From Halovenus rubra (lineage in GTDB: Archaea; Halobacteriota; Halobacteria; Halobacteriales; Haloarculaceae): DNA of 64,000 bases. Below the pieces are notes generated by a model, which worked only from the letters and a program-made list of their open reading frames with translations, was not told the DNA's origin and ran no database searches. Below are positions 8,799 to 17,344 of the stretch, piece by piece. How positions within the stretch are numbered: the stretch's first letter is position 1; each line of letters starts with the position of its first letter. The DNA lies in NCBI RefSeq assembly GCF_026586665.1, contig NZ_JAODIY010000008.1, positions 93,106 to 157,105 of the forward strand, in the 5' to 3' direction. Both the position numbers and the translations under genes were made by a program.

Positions 8799-10091
8799 AT
8801 GCCACAGCAAGAAGACACGTATGGCTTCGACACTCGGTCAGTTCATGCGGGAACCGACCCCGACCCTTCAACAGGTGCACGCGCACCGGCAATACACCAG
8901 ACGACCTCTTTCGTGTTCGACGACCCCGACCACGCGGCGCGATTATTTGCACTCGAAGAAGAGGGGTTCATCTACTCACGGCTATTGAATCCGACGGTCA
9001 AGCAACTCGGCGACAGACTCGCCGACCTCGAAGGTGGTGTCGGTGCTGTCCCAACCAGTTCCGGCATGGCGGCGTTTGATCTCGTGAACTTTCTGCTGAC
9101 ATCGGCCGGTGACAATATCGTCTCTGCGAAAGCGCTCTACGGTGGCACGTATACTTACCTGACCCACACTGTTGAGCGGCGGGGCGTGACGACACGGTTT
9201 GTCGATACGCTCGATTACGAAGCCTACGAGGAGGCCATCGACGAGGACACCGCGTACGTCCACATCGAAACGCTCGGTAACCCGGCACTCACCACGCCGG
9301 ACATCGAGCGCGTTGCCGACATCGCACACGAAAACGGCGTGCCACTGTTCGTCGACAACACCTTTGCGACGCCCGCACTCTGTCGGCCACTGGAACACGG
9401 CGCGGACATCATCTGGGAGTCAACGACAAAATGGATTCATGGAGCCGGCTCGACGGTGGGTGGTGTCGTCGTCGACGGTGGCTCATTCCCCTGGGAAGAA
9501 CACGCCGAGAAATATCCCGAGCTCGCACAGGATAACCCCGCCTACCACGGCGTCAACTTCGCTGAGCGGTTCGGTGACGCCGCACTTACCTTCGCCGCAA
9601 TCGGCCGTGGCACCCGAAGTCTAGGAAATGCACAGGCACCCTTCGACGCCTGGGTCACGCTGCAAAAGCTCGAATCGTTCCCGCTCCGGGTCGAACGCCA
9701 CGCCGAGAACGCACTAACCGTCGCGGAGTATCTCGACGAACACCCTGACGTTGCGTGGGTATCTTATCCCGGCTTGTCCGACCACGAGACACATGAGGAG
9801 GCAAGCGAGTACCTCGACGGCGGGTACGGTGGCATGGTAACGTTCGGTCTCGGTGACTTCGAAACCGCAAAAGATGCCGTAGGTAACACCGAGCTTGCGT
9901 CGTTGCTCGCAAACGTCGGCGACGCCAAAACGCTCGTTATCCATCCCGCCTCAACGACCCATCAGCAACTCACTGAGGAAGAACAACTCGCTGCTGGCGT
10001 CAAACCAGATATGATTCGTCTCTCGGTTGGTATCGAGGACCCAGCAGATATCATCGCCGACCTTAGCCAGGCTATCGAGACTGCAAACTGA
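8799..10091 (+). CDS. metY: O-acetylhomoserine sulfhydrylase
   Basis: PLP-dependent Cys/Met metabolism enzyme of about 430 residues that converts O-acetylhomoserine plus sulfide to homocysteine. The start is set at MPQQEDTYGFDTRSVHAG; an in-frame GTG 24 bases upstream adds unrelated residues. The PLP lysine is in ESTTKWIHGAGSTVGG (Lys211), with the family signatures IYSRLLNPT, SSGMAAFD and VDNTFATP. The large C-terminal domain and internal insertion favour O-acetylhomoserine sulfhydrylase over cystathionine gamma-synthase, which agrees with metX upstream. Confidence 0.93.
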   Translation: MPQQEDTYGFDTRSVHAGTDPDPSTGARAPAIHQTTSFVFDDPDHAARLFALEEEGFIYSRLLNPTVKQLGDRLADLEGGVGAVPTSSGMAAFDLVNFLLTSAGDNIVSAKALYGGTYTYLTHTVERRGVTTRFVDTLDYEAYEEAIDEDTAYVHIETLGNPALTTPDIERVADIAHENGVPLFVDNTFATPALCRPLEHGADIIWESTTKWIHGAGSTVGGVVVDGGSFPWEEHAEKYPELAQDNPAYHGVNFAERFGDAALTFAAIGRGTRSLGNAQAPFDAWVTLQKLESFPLRVERHAENALTVAEYLDEHPDVAWVSYPGLSDHETHEEASEYLDGGYGGMVTFGLGDFETAKDAVGNTELASLLANVGDAKTLVIHPASTTHQQLTEEEQLAAGVKPDMIRLSVGIEDPADIIADLSQAIETAN

Positions 10092-10097
10092 GTGTAG

Positions 10098-11855
10098 TCA
10101 GTCGTTGGTATCCCACATTACGCCGGGATTAGTCACAGCTCCGTTCGCAGCAGACCCAAAGTCACGGACGTACTTTGCCAGAACGCCGTGTTCGTAGGCT
10201 GGGTCAGGCGCGTCGCAGTCGGCCAGCCTTTCTTCGAGCTCCGCGTCGGTGAGGTCGACCGATAGCTTCCGGTTTGGAATGTCCACAGTCACGGTATCAT
10301 CGTCTTCAACAGCAGCAATTGGACCGCCGACGTACGCTTCGGGGGCAACATGTCCAATCATCGGTCCGCGGGTTGCACCCGAGAAACGACCATCAGTAAG
10401 CAGCGCAACATCATCCTCGTGGCCCTGACCGACGACAGCAGCGGTGACGCCAAGCATCTCACGCATCCCCGGCCCGCCACATGGTCCCTCGTTGCGGATG
10501 ACGATGACATCGCCGCTCTCAATGTGACCCTCCTGAACGTAGGCCATTGCCGCCTCCTCGCTCTCGAAGACGCGAGCCGGCCCTTCGTGGTGGAATGTCT
10601 CGTCTTCACCAGTCACTTTTAGCACACTTCCGTCAGGAGCAAGATTGCCCGAAAGAATCTTGATTGCTCCTTCGGCCTGTTTTGGCTCGTCAACGGTGTA
10701 CAGCCACTCCTCGTCGATTTCCTCGTCTGTCGGAAGACGGCCCTCAGATTCGAGGTGAGCAATTTCCTCGGCAATCGTTCGGCCCGTGACCGTCAACGCG
10801 TCACCGTGAATCAGGTCAGCATCGAGTAGCCGCCGGAGAACGACCGGGACGCCACCGACTTCGTGGAGGTCGTTCATAACATGGACGCCGCCGGGTTGTA
10901 AGTCAGCAATCTTTGGTGTCTGACGGCTGATTTCGTCGAATCGCTCTATCGAGAGGTCGATTCCTGCCTCGGCACCAAGAGCAAGCAAGTGAAGAACCCC
11001 GTTGGTCGAGCCACCGACAGCAACCTGCAAGGCGATGGCGTTTTCAAACGATTCTCGTGAAAGGAAGTCGCTTGGGCGGCGCTGTTCCTGAATTACCTCG
11101 ACGGCAAGTTCGCCAGACCGGCGGGCCACCTCATACCGCTTTTTGCCCTCGGCGGGTGGCGATGCGCTTCCGAGTGGGGCAAACCCGAGTGCCTCGCTAA
11201 TCGAAGCCATCGTATTGGCGGTGAACATCCCGCCACAGGAGCCAGCGCCGGGACAAGCGTTGCGTTCCATCTCTTCGAGTTCGTCCTCGGACATCTCGCC
11301 CTGTGCGACCGCGCCAACTCCCTCGAAGACGTTTTGCACCGTAATCTCGCGGCCCTCGTGTTCGCCGGGCATAATAGAGCCACCGTAGAGAAACACTGAG
11401 GGGAGGTTCGTCCGAATCGCTGCCATCAGCATGCCGGGCAGGTTCTTGTCACAGCCGGCCACCGTCACCAACCCATCCAGACGCTCTCCGAATGCAACCA
11501 GTTCGACCGAGTCAGCGATTATCTCCCGAGAGATAAGCGAGGCACGCATTCCTTCGGTCCCCATCGAAATCGCATCAGAGATGGTGATGGTTCCGAACTC
11601 GATGGGCATCCCGCCAGCCTCGTCGGCACCGTCGTAGGCACTCTCGGCAACATCGTCAAGGTGGACGTTACACGGCGTGATATCCGCCGCCGGGTTAGCG
11701 ATGCCGACCATCGGCGAAGAGAGGTCATCATCGTCGTAATCCATCGCGCGAAACATCGCCCGATGCGGGGCGCGCTCAGTCCCTTCGGTCACGTCGTTGC
11801 TCGGTAATTCCGGGTCTTTACTACGGTCGTCTTGATGTGTGGGTTGCTCACTCAT
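10098..11855 (-). CDS. ilvD: Dihydroxy-acid dehydratase
   Basis: 585 residues. It dehydrates 2,3-dihydroxy-isovalerate and -methylvalerate to the 2-keto acids of the valine and isoleucine pathways, using an Fe-S cluster and Mg2+. Cluster and metal motifs visible are [30 protein letters not shown] and the C-terminal [15 protein letters not shown] short acidic N-terminal extension (about 30 residues) precedes [12 protein letters not shown]. The gene is divergent from the leuA/cimA gene, sharing a ~105-base intergenic region, and convergent with metY. A GGAG ribosome-binding site sits just before the ATG. Confidence 0.95.
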   Translation of the reverse strand: MSEQPTHQDDRSKDPELPSNDVTEGTERAPHRAMFRAMDYDDDDLSSPMVGIANPAADITPCNVHLDDVAESAYDGADEAGGMPIEFGTITISDAISMGTEGMRASLISREIIADSVELVAFGERLDGLVTVAGCDKNLPGMLMAAIRTNLPSVFLYGGSIMPGEHEGREITVQNVFEGVGAVAQGEMSEDELEEMERNACPGAGSCGGMFTANTMASISEALGFAPLGSASPPAEGKKRYEVARRSGELAVEVIQEQRRPSDFLSRESFENAIALQVAVGGSTNGVLHLLALGAEAGIDLSIERFDEISRQTPKIADLQPGGVHVMNDLHEVGGVPVVLRRLLDADLIHGDALTVTGRTIAEEIAHLESEGRLPTDEEIDEEWLYTVDEPKQAEGAIKILSGNLAPDGSVLKVTGEDETFHHEGPARVFESEEAAMAYVQEGHIESGDVIVIRNEGPCGGPGMREMLGVTAAVVGQGHEDDVALLTDGRFSGATRGPMIGHVAPEAYVGGPIAAVEDDDTVTVDIPNRKLSVDLTDAELEERLADCDAPDPAYEHGVLAKYVRDFGSAANGAVTNPGVMWDTND

Positions 11856-11933
11856 TGGCTCCTCGTTGTCCCGGGGGGACTTAAGCGGTGGGACAATACG
11901 TTAAATGGTATCATATGGTGTGTTAAGGATAGT

Positions 11934-11962
11934 TTTATATACCTGCACCTACGCTGTACAGA
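11934..11962 (+). promoter_or_regulatory. TATA box of the leuA/cimA transcript
   Basis: TTTTATATA at about 11933-11941 sits ~25 bases before the ATG at 11962. That is the haloarchaeal spacing for a transcript that starts at or next to that ATG. The transcript would therefore be leaderless with respect to the short reading frame 11962-12033, not the synthase frame. Confidence 0.6.
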
Positions 11963-12033
11963 TGCTTATGGCTTACAACGAGGATACGTCGGCGACCCCG
12001 GCGGATCGAGTTCTTCCAGGGAACAACTACTAA
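11962..12033 (+). CDS. Possible 23-residue upstream ORF overlapping the 5' end of leuA/cimA
   Basis: ATG at 11962 (second ATG at 11968) opens a 23-codon frame ending in TAA at 12031-12033. It lies exactly where the transcript should begin. It overlaps, in a different frame, the conserved 5' end of the synthase coding sequence. A +1 shift near 12007 would join it to the EFFQGT segment of the synthase. It is not rich in leucine or isoleucine codons, so a classical attenuator peptide is unlikely. It is either the true N-terminus separated by a one-base indel or a frameshift site, or a short regulatory uORF. Confidence 0.35.
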   Translation: MLMAYNEDTSATPADRVLPGNNY

Positions 12034-13186
12034 CTCCCTCAGTCAAGACGTACGAATTTTCGACACCACACTGCGTGACGGTGAGCAAACGCCACGGACA
12101 TCGTTCTCGTACGAGAATAAACGCCAGATAGCGGCGCAACTCGACGAGATGGGTACCCATGTCATCGAGGCAGGGTTCCCGGTCAACAGCGATGACGAGT
12201 TTGAGGCGGTCCGTGACATCGCCGCGGCAACTTCGACCACAGTCTGTGGTCTCGCCCGCGTAGTGGAAAATGACATCGAGGCGGCCCTCGATAGCGGCGT
12301 CGATATGGTCCACGTGTTCGTGTCGACCAGTGACGTACAACTCGAGGACTCGATGCACGCAACTAGGACAGAAGCGAAACAACAAGCTGTCGAGTCAATC
12401 ACGCGAGTTGTCGAGGCCGGCGCAGAATGCATGTTCTCGCCGATGGACGCCACCCGAACCGATGAGGAATTCCTGTCCGATATCGTCAACGCGGCTGCCG
12501 ATGCCGGTGCGGACTGGATAAATGTGCCCGATACCTGTGGTGTCAGTACACCTGAGCGGTTCCAGGCACTCGTCGCAGATGTCGTCGACGCCAGCGGCGA
12601 CGCTCGTGTGGACGTTCACACTCACGATGACTTCGGGCTGGCGACGCCAAATGCACTTGCAGGCTACAGGGGCGGTGCGAGTCAGGCACAGGTCTCGGTC
12701 AATGGTATCGGCGAACGCGCTGGCAACGCGGCCTACGAAGAGGTCGTTATGGGGCTTGAATCGTTGTACGATGTCGATACCGGTATCGATACCACACAGA
12801 TTGCTGACCTGTCCAAGACAGTCGAGGAGCAGTCGGCAGTCCCAGTGCCGGGGAACAAACCTGTTGTCGGTGACAACGCCTTTGCTCACGAGAGCGGCAT
12901 CCATGCGGCCGGTGTCATCGAGAACAGCGAGACGTTCGAGCCCGGCGTGATGACTCCAGACATGGTCGGTGCAGAACGCGAATTCGTCCTCGGTAAACAC
13001 ACCGGCACGCATTCGGTGCGTAAGCGACTCGAAGATGTTGGGTTCGAACCCACTGACGAGGAGGTACGGTCGGTGACACAGAAGGTCAAAGAAAGCGGTG
13101 TCTCGGCTGGCCACGTCACCGATACCGACTTAGAGAGGTTTGCCCACGAGGTCGATATCACCCGCCACGAGGAGGTCCGCGTTTAG
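12005..13186 (+). CDS. leuA: 2-isopropylmalate / (R)-citramalate synthase family protein (start unresolved)
   Basis: Condensing enzyme (HMGL-like TIM barrel) of about 393 residues without a LeuA regulatory C-terminal domain. Motifs are RIFDTTLRDGEQ (substrate and metal), DVHTHDDFGLA (His-x-His metal ligands) and NGIGERAGNAAYEE. The conserved reading begins near 12005 (IEFFQGT) and is open from 11933, but it contains no ATG, GTG or TTG before 12149. Starting at 12149 would remove the catalytic DTTLRDGEQ motif, so the real start must be upstream by a non-standard codon, a frameshift or a sequence error. LeuA and CimA functions cannot be separated with confidence. The gene heads the ilv/leu block. 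Confidence 0.8.
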   Translation: MEFFQGTTTNSLSQDVRIFDTTLRDGEQTPRTSFSYENKRQIAAQLDEMGTHVIEAGFPVNSDDEFEAVRDIAAATSTTVCGLARVVENDIEAALDSGVDMVHVFVSTSDVQLEDSMHATRTEAKQQAVESITRVVEAGAECMFSPMDATRTDEEFLSDIVNAAADAGADWINVPDTCGVSTPERFQALVADVVDASGDARVDVHTHDDFGLATPNALAGYRGGASQAQVSVNGIGERAGNAAYEEVVMGLESLYDVDTGIDTTQIADLSKTVEEQSAVPVPGNKPVVGDNAFAHESGIHAAGVIENSETFEPGVMTPDMVGAEREFVLGKHTGTHSVRKRLEDVGFEPTDEEVRSVTQKVKESGVSAGHVTDTDLERFAHEVDITRHEEVRV

Positions 13187-13317
13187 AGCGATGCATCGGC
13201 CATACAGCAGCGATAACGGGCAGATACCGCTGTCTGGTTCGAGGAAAGCGATGTTGGACGCCTGTCGTGGTGGGTGGTCCAACCGTTTTGGGGAGCTACA
13301 GCGACAGACTCGAAACT

Positions 13318-13350
13318 GTTATATATCGCGGCAACAGGAAAGATGTAGTA
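13318..13350 (+). promoter_or_regulatory. Promoter of the ilvB leader
   Basis: TTATATAT at 13319-13326 lies about 25 bases before the ATG at 13351. That places the transcript start at or beside the leader-peptide ATG, so the leader would be translated from a leaderless mRNA. Confidence 0.55.
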
Positions 13351-13428
13351 ATGAGACGGACCGCTGGCACCACGGCAATCAACGCCGCCAGCGGTATTGC
13401 TTTCCTCGGTATTATTGTAGGGGCATAG
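13351..13428 (+). CDS. Putative ilvB leader peptide (25 aa, Ile/Val-rich end)
   Basis: ATG 13351 to TAG 13426-13428, 25 codons. The C-terminal part reads GIAFLGIIVGA, so five of the six branched-chain codons of the peptide cluster in its last ten sense codons. The Ile-Ile-Val codons (13411-13419) reach into the 5' arm of the hairpin at 13417-13435, and the stop codon lies in its loop and 3' arm. The frame ends 72 bases before the ilvB ATG. The arrangement copies a bacterial amino-acid attenuator. I infer that function; no homologue search was possible. Confidence 0.55.
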   Translation: MRRTAGTTAINAASGIAFLGIIVGA

Positions 13429-13435
13429 CCCCTAC
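13360..13435 (+). promoter_or_regulatory. Two-hairpin leader (attenuator-like) upstream of ilvB
   Basis: Hairpin 1 is ACCGCTGGC (13360-13368) paired with GCCAGCGGT (13387-13395), 9 bp and an 18-base loop. Hairpin 2 is GTAGGGGC (13417-13424) paired with GCCCCTAC (13428-13435), 8 bp and a 3-base loop, followed by a pyrimidine-rich tract (13438-13455). Both arms of hairpin 1 and the first arm of hairpin 2 lie within the leader-peptide codons. Ribosome position on the leader would therefore decide which hairpin forms. Confidence 0.5.
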
Positions 13436-13499
13436 ACTACCTTCTCCTTTATTACCCCGACCGCATCGTCACCAAGCAACAGCCACAGCAGATAGACAC

Positions 13500-15332
13500 A
13501 TGGACAGGACAGCACAGGAGCAACGACCTGCCAGCAAGCGGGCAGGCACAGACGGACACGAACAGAACGACTCAACGGTTGAGGATGCACCAGCACCTGA
13601 GACAACAGCAGGCGAGCGTCCAGGGGCCGACGGAGTCGAAACAGGAGCTGATGCGGTTGTCGCGGCGCTAGAAGCCGCCGGCGTCGAGCATCTCTTTGGT
13701 GTTCAGGGCGGGGCAATCATGCCCGTGTACGACGCACTCTACGAGCACGATCAGTTGCGTCACATCACGATGGCACACGAGCAGGGCGCAGCACACGCAG
13801 CGGACGCGTACGGCATTGTTGCGGGCGAGCCGGGGGTCTGTCTCGCCACATCTGGACCAGGGGCGACAAACCTCGTCACTGGAATCGCCGACGCAAGCAT
13901 GGATTCGGACCCACTCCTCGCGTTGACCGGGCAAGTTCCAACGGAGTTTGTCGGAAGCGACGCGTTTCAGGAAACGGATACGACCGGCGTCACACAGCCA
14001 GTGACAAAACACAACAGCTTCGCACAGGACTCCGAGACAGTTGGCAATGAAGTGGGGACGGCATGGGCACTGGCCAACGATGGACGGCAGGGGCCAACGC
14101 TGGTCGACCTCCCAAAAGATATCACGCTTGGTGAGACGACCAGCAAGCCAGACACCCCAGAGACACCAGATACCTACAGCCCGCCAGAACACGCAGACGA
14201 CGTAGTTGTCGCGGCCGCGACAGAGGCACTAGAAGCGGCACAGCGTCCAGTGATTCTCGCCGGCGGCGGCGTCATCAAAGGCGAAGCGAGTGACCGCCTT
14301 AGAGCATTCGCTCGCGACTACAAGATTCCAGTCGTCACGACGATGCCGGGATTGGGGTCGTTCCCCGAGGACGACCCGCTGTCGATGGGTATGGCCGGAA
14401 TGCACGGCACAGGGTATGCCAACCTTGCGCTGGCGAACGCCGATTTCCTGCTGGGCGTCGGCACACGCTTTGACGACCGACTGACCGGTGGCGTCGATAC
14501 GTTCGCGCCCGACGCCGAGGTTGCTCACATCGATATCGACCCTGCCGAGATGAGCAAAAACATCTTCACAGAGTATCCGCTGGTCGGCGATGCACACCAA
14601 GTCCTCACCCAACTTGACGATGGAATACAGACTGCGCCTGACTGTGAGGAATGGCGTGAAACCTGCGAGGAGTGGGTCGATACGTACTCACTCGACTACG
14701 AGATGCCCGAAGACGACCCACTCAAACCGGAGTACGTCGTCGAGATGGCAGATACGGTGACACCAGACGAGACGATTGTCACGACAGGCGTCGGCCAACA
14801 CCAGATGTGGGCCTGCCTGTTTTGGGAGTACACCGAACCCCGGACATGGGTGTCGAGTCACGGACTCGGTACGATGGGTTATGGCCTGCCCGCCGCCATC
14901 GGCGCGAAGGTCGCCGCACCCGAGAAAGAGGTCGTCTGTTTCGACGGCGATGGGTCGTTTCTGATGACAATCCAGTCGCTGTCGGTTGCAGTTCGTGAAA
15001 ACCTTGATATCACTGTCGTCGTCTTAAACAACGAGGCAATCGGGATGGTTCGGCAGTGGCAAGACGGCTTCTTCGATGGCCGACACATGGCCTCGGAGTA
15101 CGGCTGGGTTCCCGAGTTCGACACGTTGGCCGAAGCCTTCGGCGCTCGTGGGTTCCGCCTCGATGACACCGATGCTGTCGAAGCGACACTACAGGCAGCG
15201 CGTGAGTACGATGGCCCGTCGGTTGTCGACGCCCATATCGACCCTGAGGAGAACGTCTACCCGATGGTTCCAAGCGGCGGTGACAATGCCCGCTTTGCAC
15301 TGAACGAAACACAGTTGGAGGGGTTAGAATGA
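13500..15332 (+). CDS. ilvB: Acetolactate synthase large subunit
   Basis: 610 residues from the ATG at 13500. It is the TPP- and FAD-dependent enzyme that condenses pyruvate with pyruvate or 2-oxobutyrate. The first ~45 residues are an acidic, low-complexity extension. The catalytic Glu is in TMAHEQGAAHAADAYG. The TPP/Mg motif is CFDGDGSFLMTIQSL...VVLNNEAIGMVRQWQ. A three-domain ThDP layout of normal length is visible. The stop overlaps the ilvN start (ATGA), so subunit synthesis is coupled. The leader at 13351-13435 suggests control by branched-chain aminoacyl-tRNA supply. Confidence 0.95.
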   Translation: MDRTAQEQRPASKRAGTDGHEQNDSTVEDAPAPETTAGERPGADGVETGADAVVAALEAAGVEHLFGVQGGAIMPVYDALYEHDQLRHITMAHEQGAAHAADAYGIVAGEPGVCLATSGPGATNLVTGIADASMDSDPLLALTGQVPTEFVGSDAFQETDTTGVTQPVTKHNSFAQDSETVGNEVGTAWALANDGRQGPTLVDLPKDITLGETTSKPDTPETPDTYSPPEHADDVVVAAATEALEAAQRPVILAGGGVIKGEASDRLRAFARDYKIPVVTTMPGLGSFPEDDPLSMGMAGMHGTGYANLALANADFLLGVGTRFDDRLTGGVDTFAPDAEVAHIDIDPAEMSKNIFTEYPLVGDAHQVLTQLDDGIQTAPDCEEWRETCEEWVDTYSLDYEMPEDDPLKPEYVVEMADTVTPDETIVTTGVGQHQMWACLFWEYTEPRTWVSSHGLGTMGYGLPAAIGAKVAAPEKEVVCFDGDGSFLMTIQSLSVAVRENLDITVVVLNNEAIGMVRQWQDGFFDGRHMASEYGWVPEFDTLAEAFGARGFRLDDTDAVEATLQAAREYDGPSVVDAHIDPEENVYPMVPSGGDNARFALNETQLEGLE

Positions 15333-15985
15333 GTCAGGGCGAACTCCCCGGCGACGCACCCCAAGAGCGGACCACACCCGACGGGGAACGGACCACGCAG
15401 GGAATCCCCGTCGAGAACGCCGACCGGACACCACACGAACCCAAACGAGCGGTGTTGTCGGCGCTAGTCAAGCACGAACCCGGTGTCCTCGCCGAGGTGT
15501 CGGGACTGTTCAGCCGCCGGCAGTACAACATCGAATCGCTGACCGTCGGACAGACAATCGACGACAACCTCGCCAGAATGACAATTGTTGTCGAGGAAAG
15601 TCGCCCGAACATCGACCAAGTCAAAAAGCAGCTCGAAAAGCGCATCCCTGTGATTTCCGTTCGGGAGCTTGACGACGCGGTCCAGCGCGAGCTGGTCATC
15701 GTGAAAGTAAACGGCGATAGTCCAGACCAGGTCAATGCAATCACAGAGATGTACAACGGACAGACACTGGATGCTGGACCACGGTCGATTACGGTCGAGA
15801 TAACGGGCGATGAACAGCGAATTGACGCCGCAATCGACGCCTACCGCCAGTTCGATATTCGTGAAATTACCCGGACGGGGTACGCTGCCCTTGCCCGCGG
15901 TGAGGCACCGACAGCACAGGTTACGGAACCAAATCAAGCGCCGACAGAGGCGCAAGTTCAGACGGAGACAATCGCAGATGACTGA
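15329..15985 (+). CDS. ilvN: Acetolactate synthase small (regulatory) subunit
   Basis: 218 residues. An ACT domain begins at [37 protein letters not shown], the valine-feedback module of IlvN/IlvH. A second regulatory domain contains the [17 protein letters not shown] segment. About 40 polar residues precede the ACT domain, and a Gln/Thr-rich tail of ~25 residues follows. It overlaps ilvB by four bases and ilvC by eight. Confidence 0.94.
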   Translation: MSQGELPGDAPQERTTPDGERTTQGIPVENADRTPHEPKRAVLSALVKHEPGVLAEVSGLFSRRQYNIESLTVGQTIDDNLARMTIVVEESRPNIDQVKKQLEKRIPVISVRELDDAVQRELVIVKVNGDSPDQVNAITEMYNGQTLDAGPRSITVEITGDEQRIDAAIDAYRQFDIREITRTGYAALARGEAPTAQVTEPNQAPTEAQVQTETIADD

Positions 15986-17000
15986 CGAATTCACCACAAC
16001 AGTATACACTGACAGCGACGCAGAGAGTGCACAGCTTGCGAACAAGACGGTCGCGGTACTCGGGTACGGGAGCCAGGGACACGCCCACGCACAGAACCTC
16101 GACGACAGCGGCGTCGACGTGGTTGTCGGTCTGCGTCCCTCGTCACGGTCGCGTGAACACGCAAAAGACGATGGACTCCGCGTCGCTACACCGGCCGATG
16201 CGGCCGCCGAGGCAGATATCGTCGTCATGCTTGTCCCCGATACGGTACAGCCGTCGGTCTACGAGACGGTCGCACCCGAACTCGACCCCGGTGACACACT
16301 CCAGTTTGCCCATGGTTTCAACGTCCACTACGGGCAAATCGAGCCACCAGAGGACGTCAACGTGACGATGGTCGCACCGAAGGGGCCGGGCCATCTGGTT
16401 CGGCGAACCTACGAGCGTGGCGAAGGTACCCCCGGCCTGTTCGCAGTCTATCAGGACGCGACGGGCGAGGCGAGCGCCCAGGCGCTTGCCTACGCACAAG
16501 CAATCGGCTGCACCCGTGCGGGCGTCATCGAGACGACATTCCGTGAGGAGACCGAAACTGACCTCTTCGGTGAACAAGCGGTGCTCTGTGGAGGCGTTAC
16601 CGACCTCGTCAAAGCAGGGTACGAGACACTGGTCGACGCTGGCTACTCCCCAGAGATGGCGTATTTCGAGTGTCTAAACGAACTCAAGCTTATTGTCGAC
16701 TTGCTGTACGAAGGTGGCCACATGGAGATGTGGAACTCGGTCTCTGACACCGCCGAGTACGGCGGTCTGACACGTGGCGAAGATGTAGTCGACAGAGAGG
16801 CGATGGAAGCGATTCTCGACGGCGTCCAGTCGGGCGAGTTTGCCCGAGAGTGGATTTCGGAGAATCAGGCAAATCGGCCAGCTTACAAGCAGTACAGGCA
16901 CGCCGAGCAGAACCACGAGATAGAGGAGGTTGGGGACCGACTGCGCGAACTCTTCGCGTGGGGCGAAGAGTCAAAAGAGCCGGCCCCAGCGGACGATTGA
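15978..17000 (+). CDS. ilvC: Ketol-acid reductoisomerase (class I)
   Basis: 340 residues from [17 protein letters not shown]. It isomerises and reduces acetolactate and acetohydroxybutyrate using NAD(P)H. The nucleotide-binding loop is [13 protein letters not shown]. Metal-site motifs are in the knotted C-terminal domain ([34 protein letters not shown]). A Rossmann plus single knotted domain means class I. It overlaps the end of ilvN by eight bases. Longer upstream in-frame starts would lie wholly inside ilvN. Confidence 0.95.
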   Translation: MTDEFTTTVYTDSDAESAQLANKTVAVLGYGSQGHAHAQNLDDSGVDVVVGLRPSSRSREHAKDDGLRVATPADAAAEADIVVMLVPDTVQPSVYETVAPELDPGDTLQFAHGFNVHYGQIEPPEDVNVTMVAPKGPGHLVRRTYERGEGTPGLFAVYQDATGEASAQALAYAQAIGCTRAGVIETTFREETETDLFGEQAVLCGGVTDLVKAGYETLVDAGYSPEMAYFECLNELKLIVDLLYEGGHMEMWNSVSDTAEYGGLTRGEDVVDREAMEAILDGVQSGEFAREWISENQANRPAYKQYRHAEQNHEIEEVGDRLRELFAWGEESKEPAPADD

Positions 17001-17035
17001 CACACAAACGACTGTAGAGACAACCAACACAACGA

Positions 17036-17344
17036 ATGACAGAGACAAACACCACGACAGAAGACAGAGAGACAGTGCAGAAACCAACCCGAGACGACGG
17101 CCAGCCGATGAAAATGAAAGAGATGGACCACACACCGCCGGTCGATGGGACGCGGCGGGTGTTTGAACGTGCCAACGAAGGCCACTCGGCACGAGCCGAT
17201 GGCGGACAGCACGCCGCTGACGAGACAGAGACAGACGGTGAATTTACCCAGAAAATGAAAGAGATAGACCACACACCGCCAGTCGATGGTCCAAACCGGA
17301 CCTTCGAACGCGGAACAGAAGAAACAGATGTAAAAAATGAGTGA
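17036..17344 (+). CDS. Small repeat protein inside the ilvC-leuC operon
   Basis: 102 residues, very polar, no membrane segment or catalytic motif. It carries two copies of a KMKE(M/I)DHTPPVDG...(R/T)FERG unit. The copies are nearly identical in DNA (17110-17148 and 17251-17289 differ at two bases). It starts 35 bases after ilvC and overlaps the leuC start by eight bases, so it is almost certainly co-translated with the pathway enzymes. Function unknown. The repeated motif could be a docking peptide for pathway enzymes, which is speculation. Confidence 0.7.
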   Translation: MTETNTTTEDRETVQKPTRDDGQPMKMKEMDHTPPVDGTRRVFERANEGHSARADGGQHAADETETDGEFTQKMKEIDHTPPVDGPNRTFERGTEETDVKNE

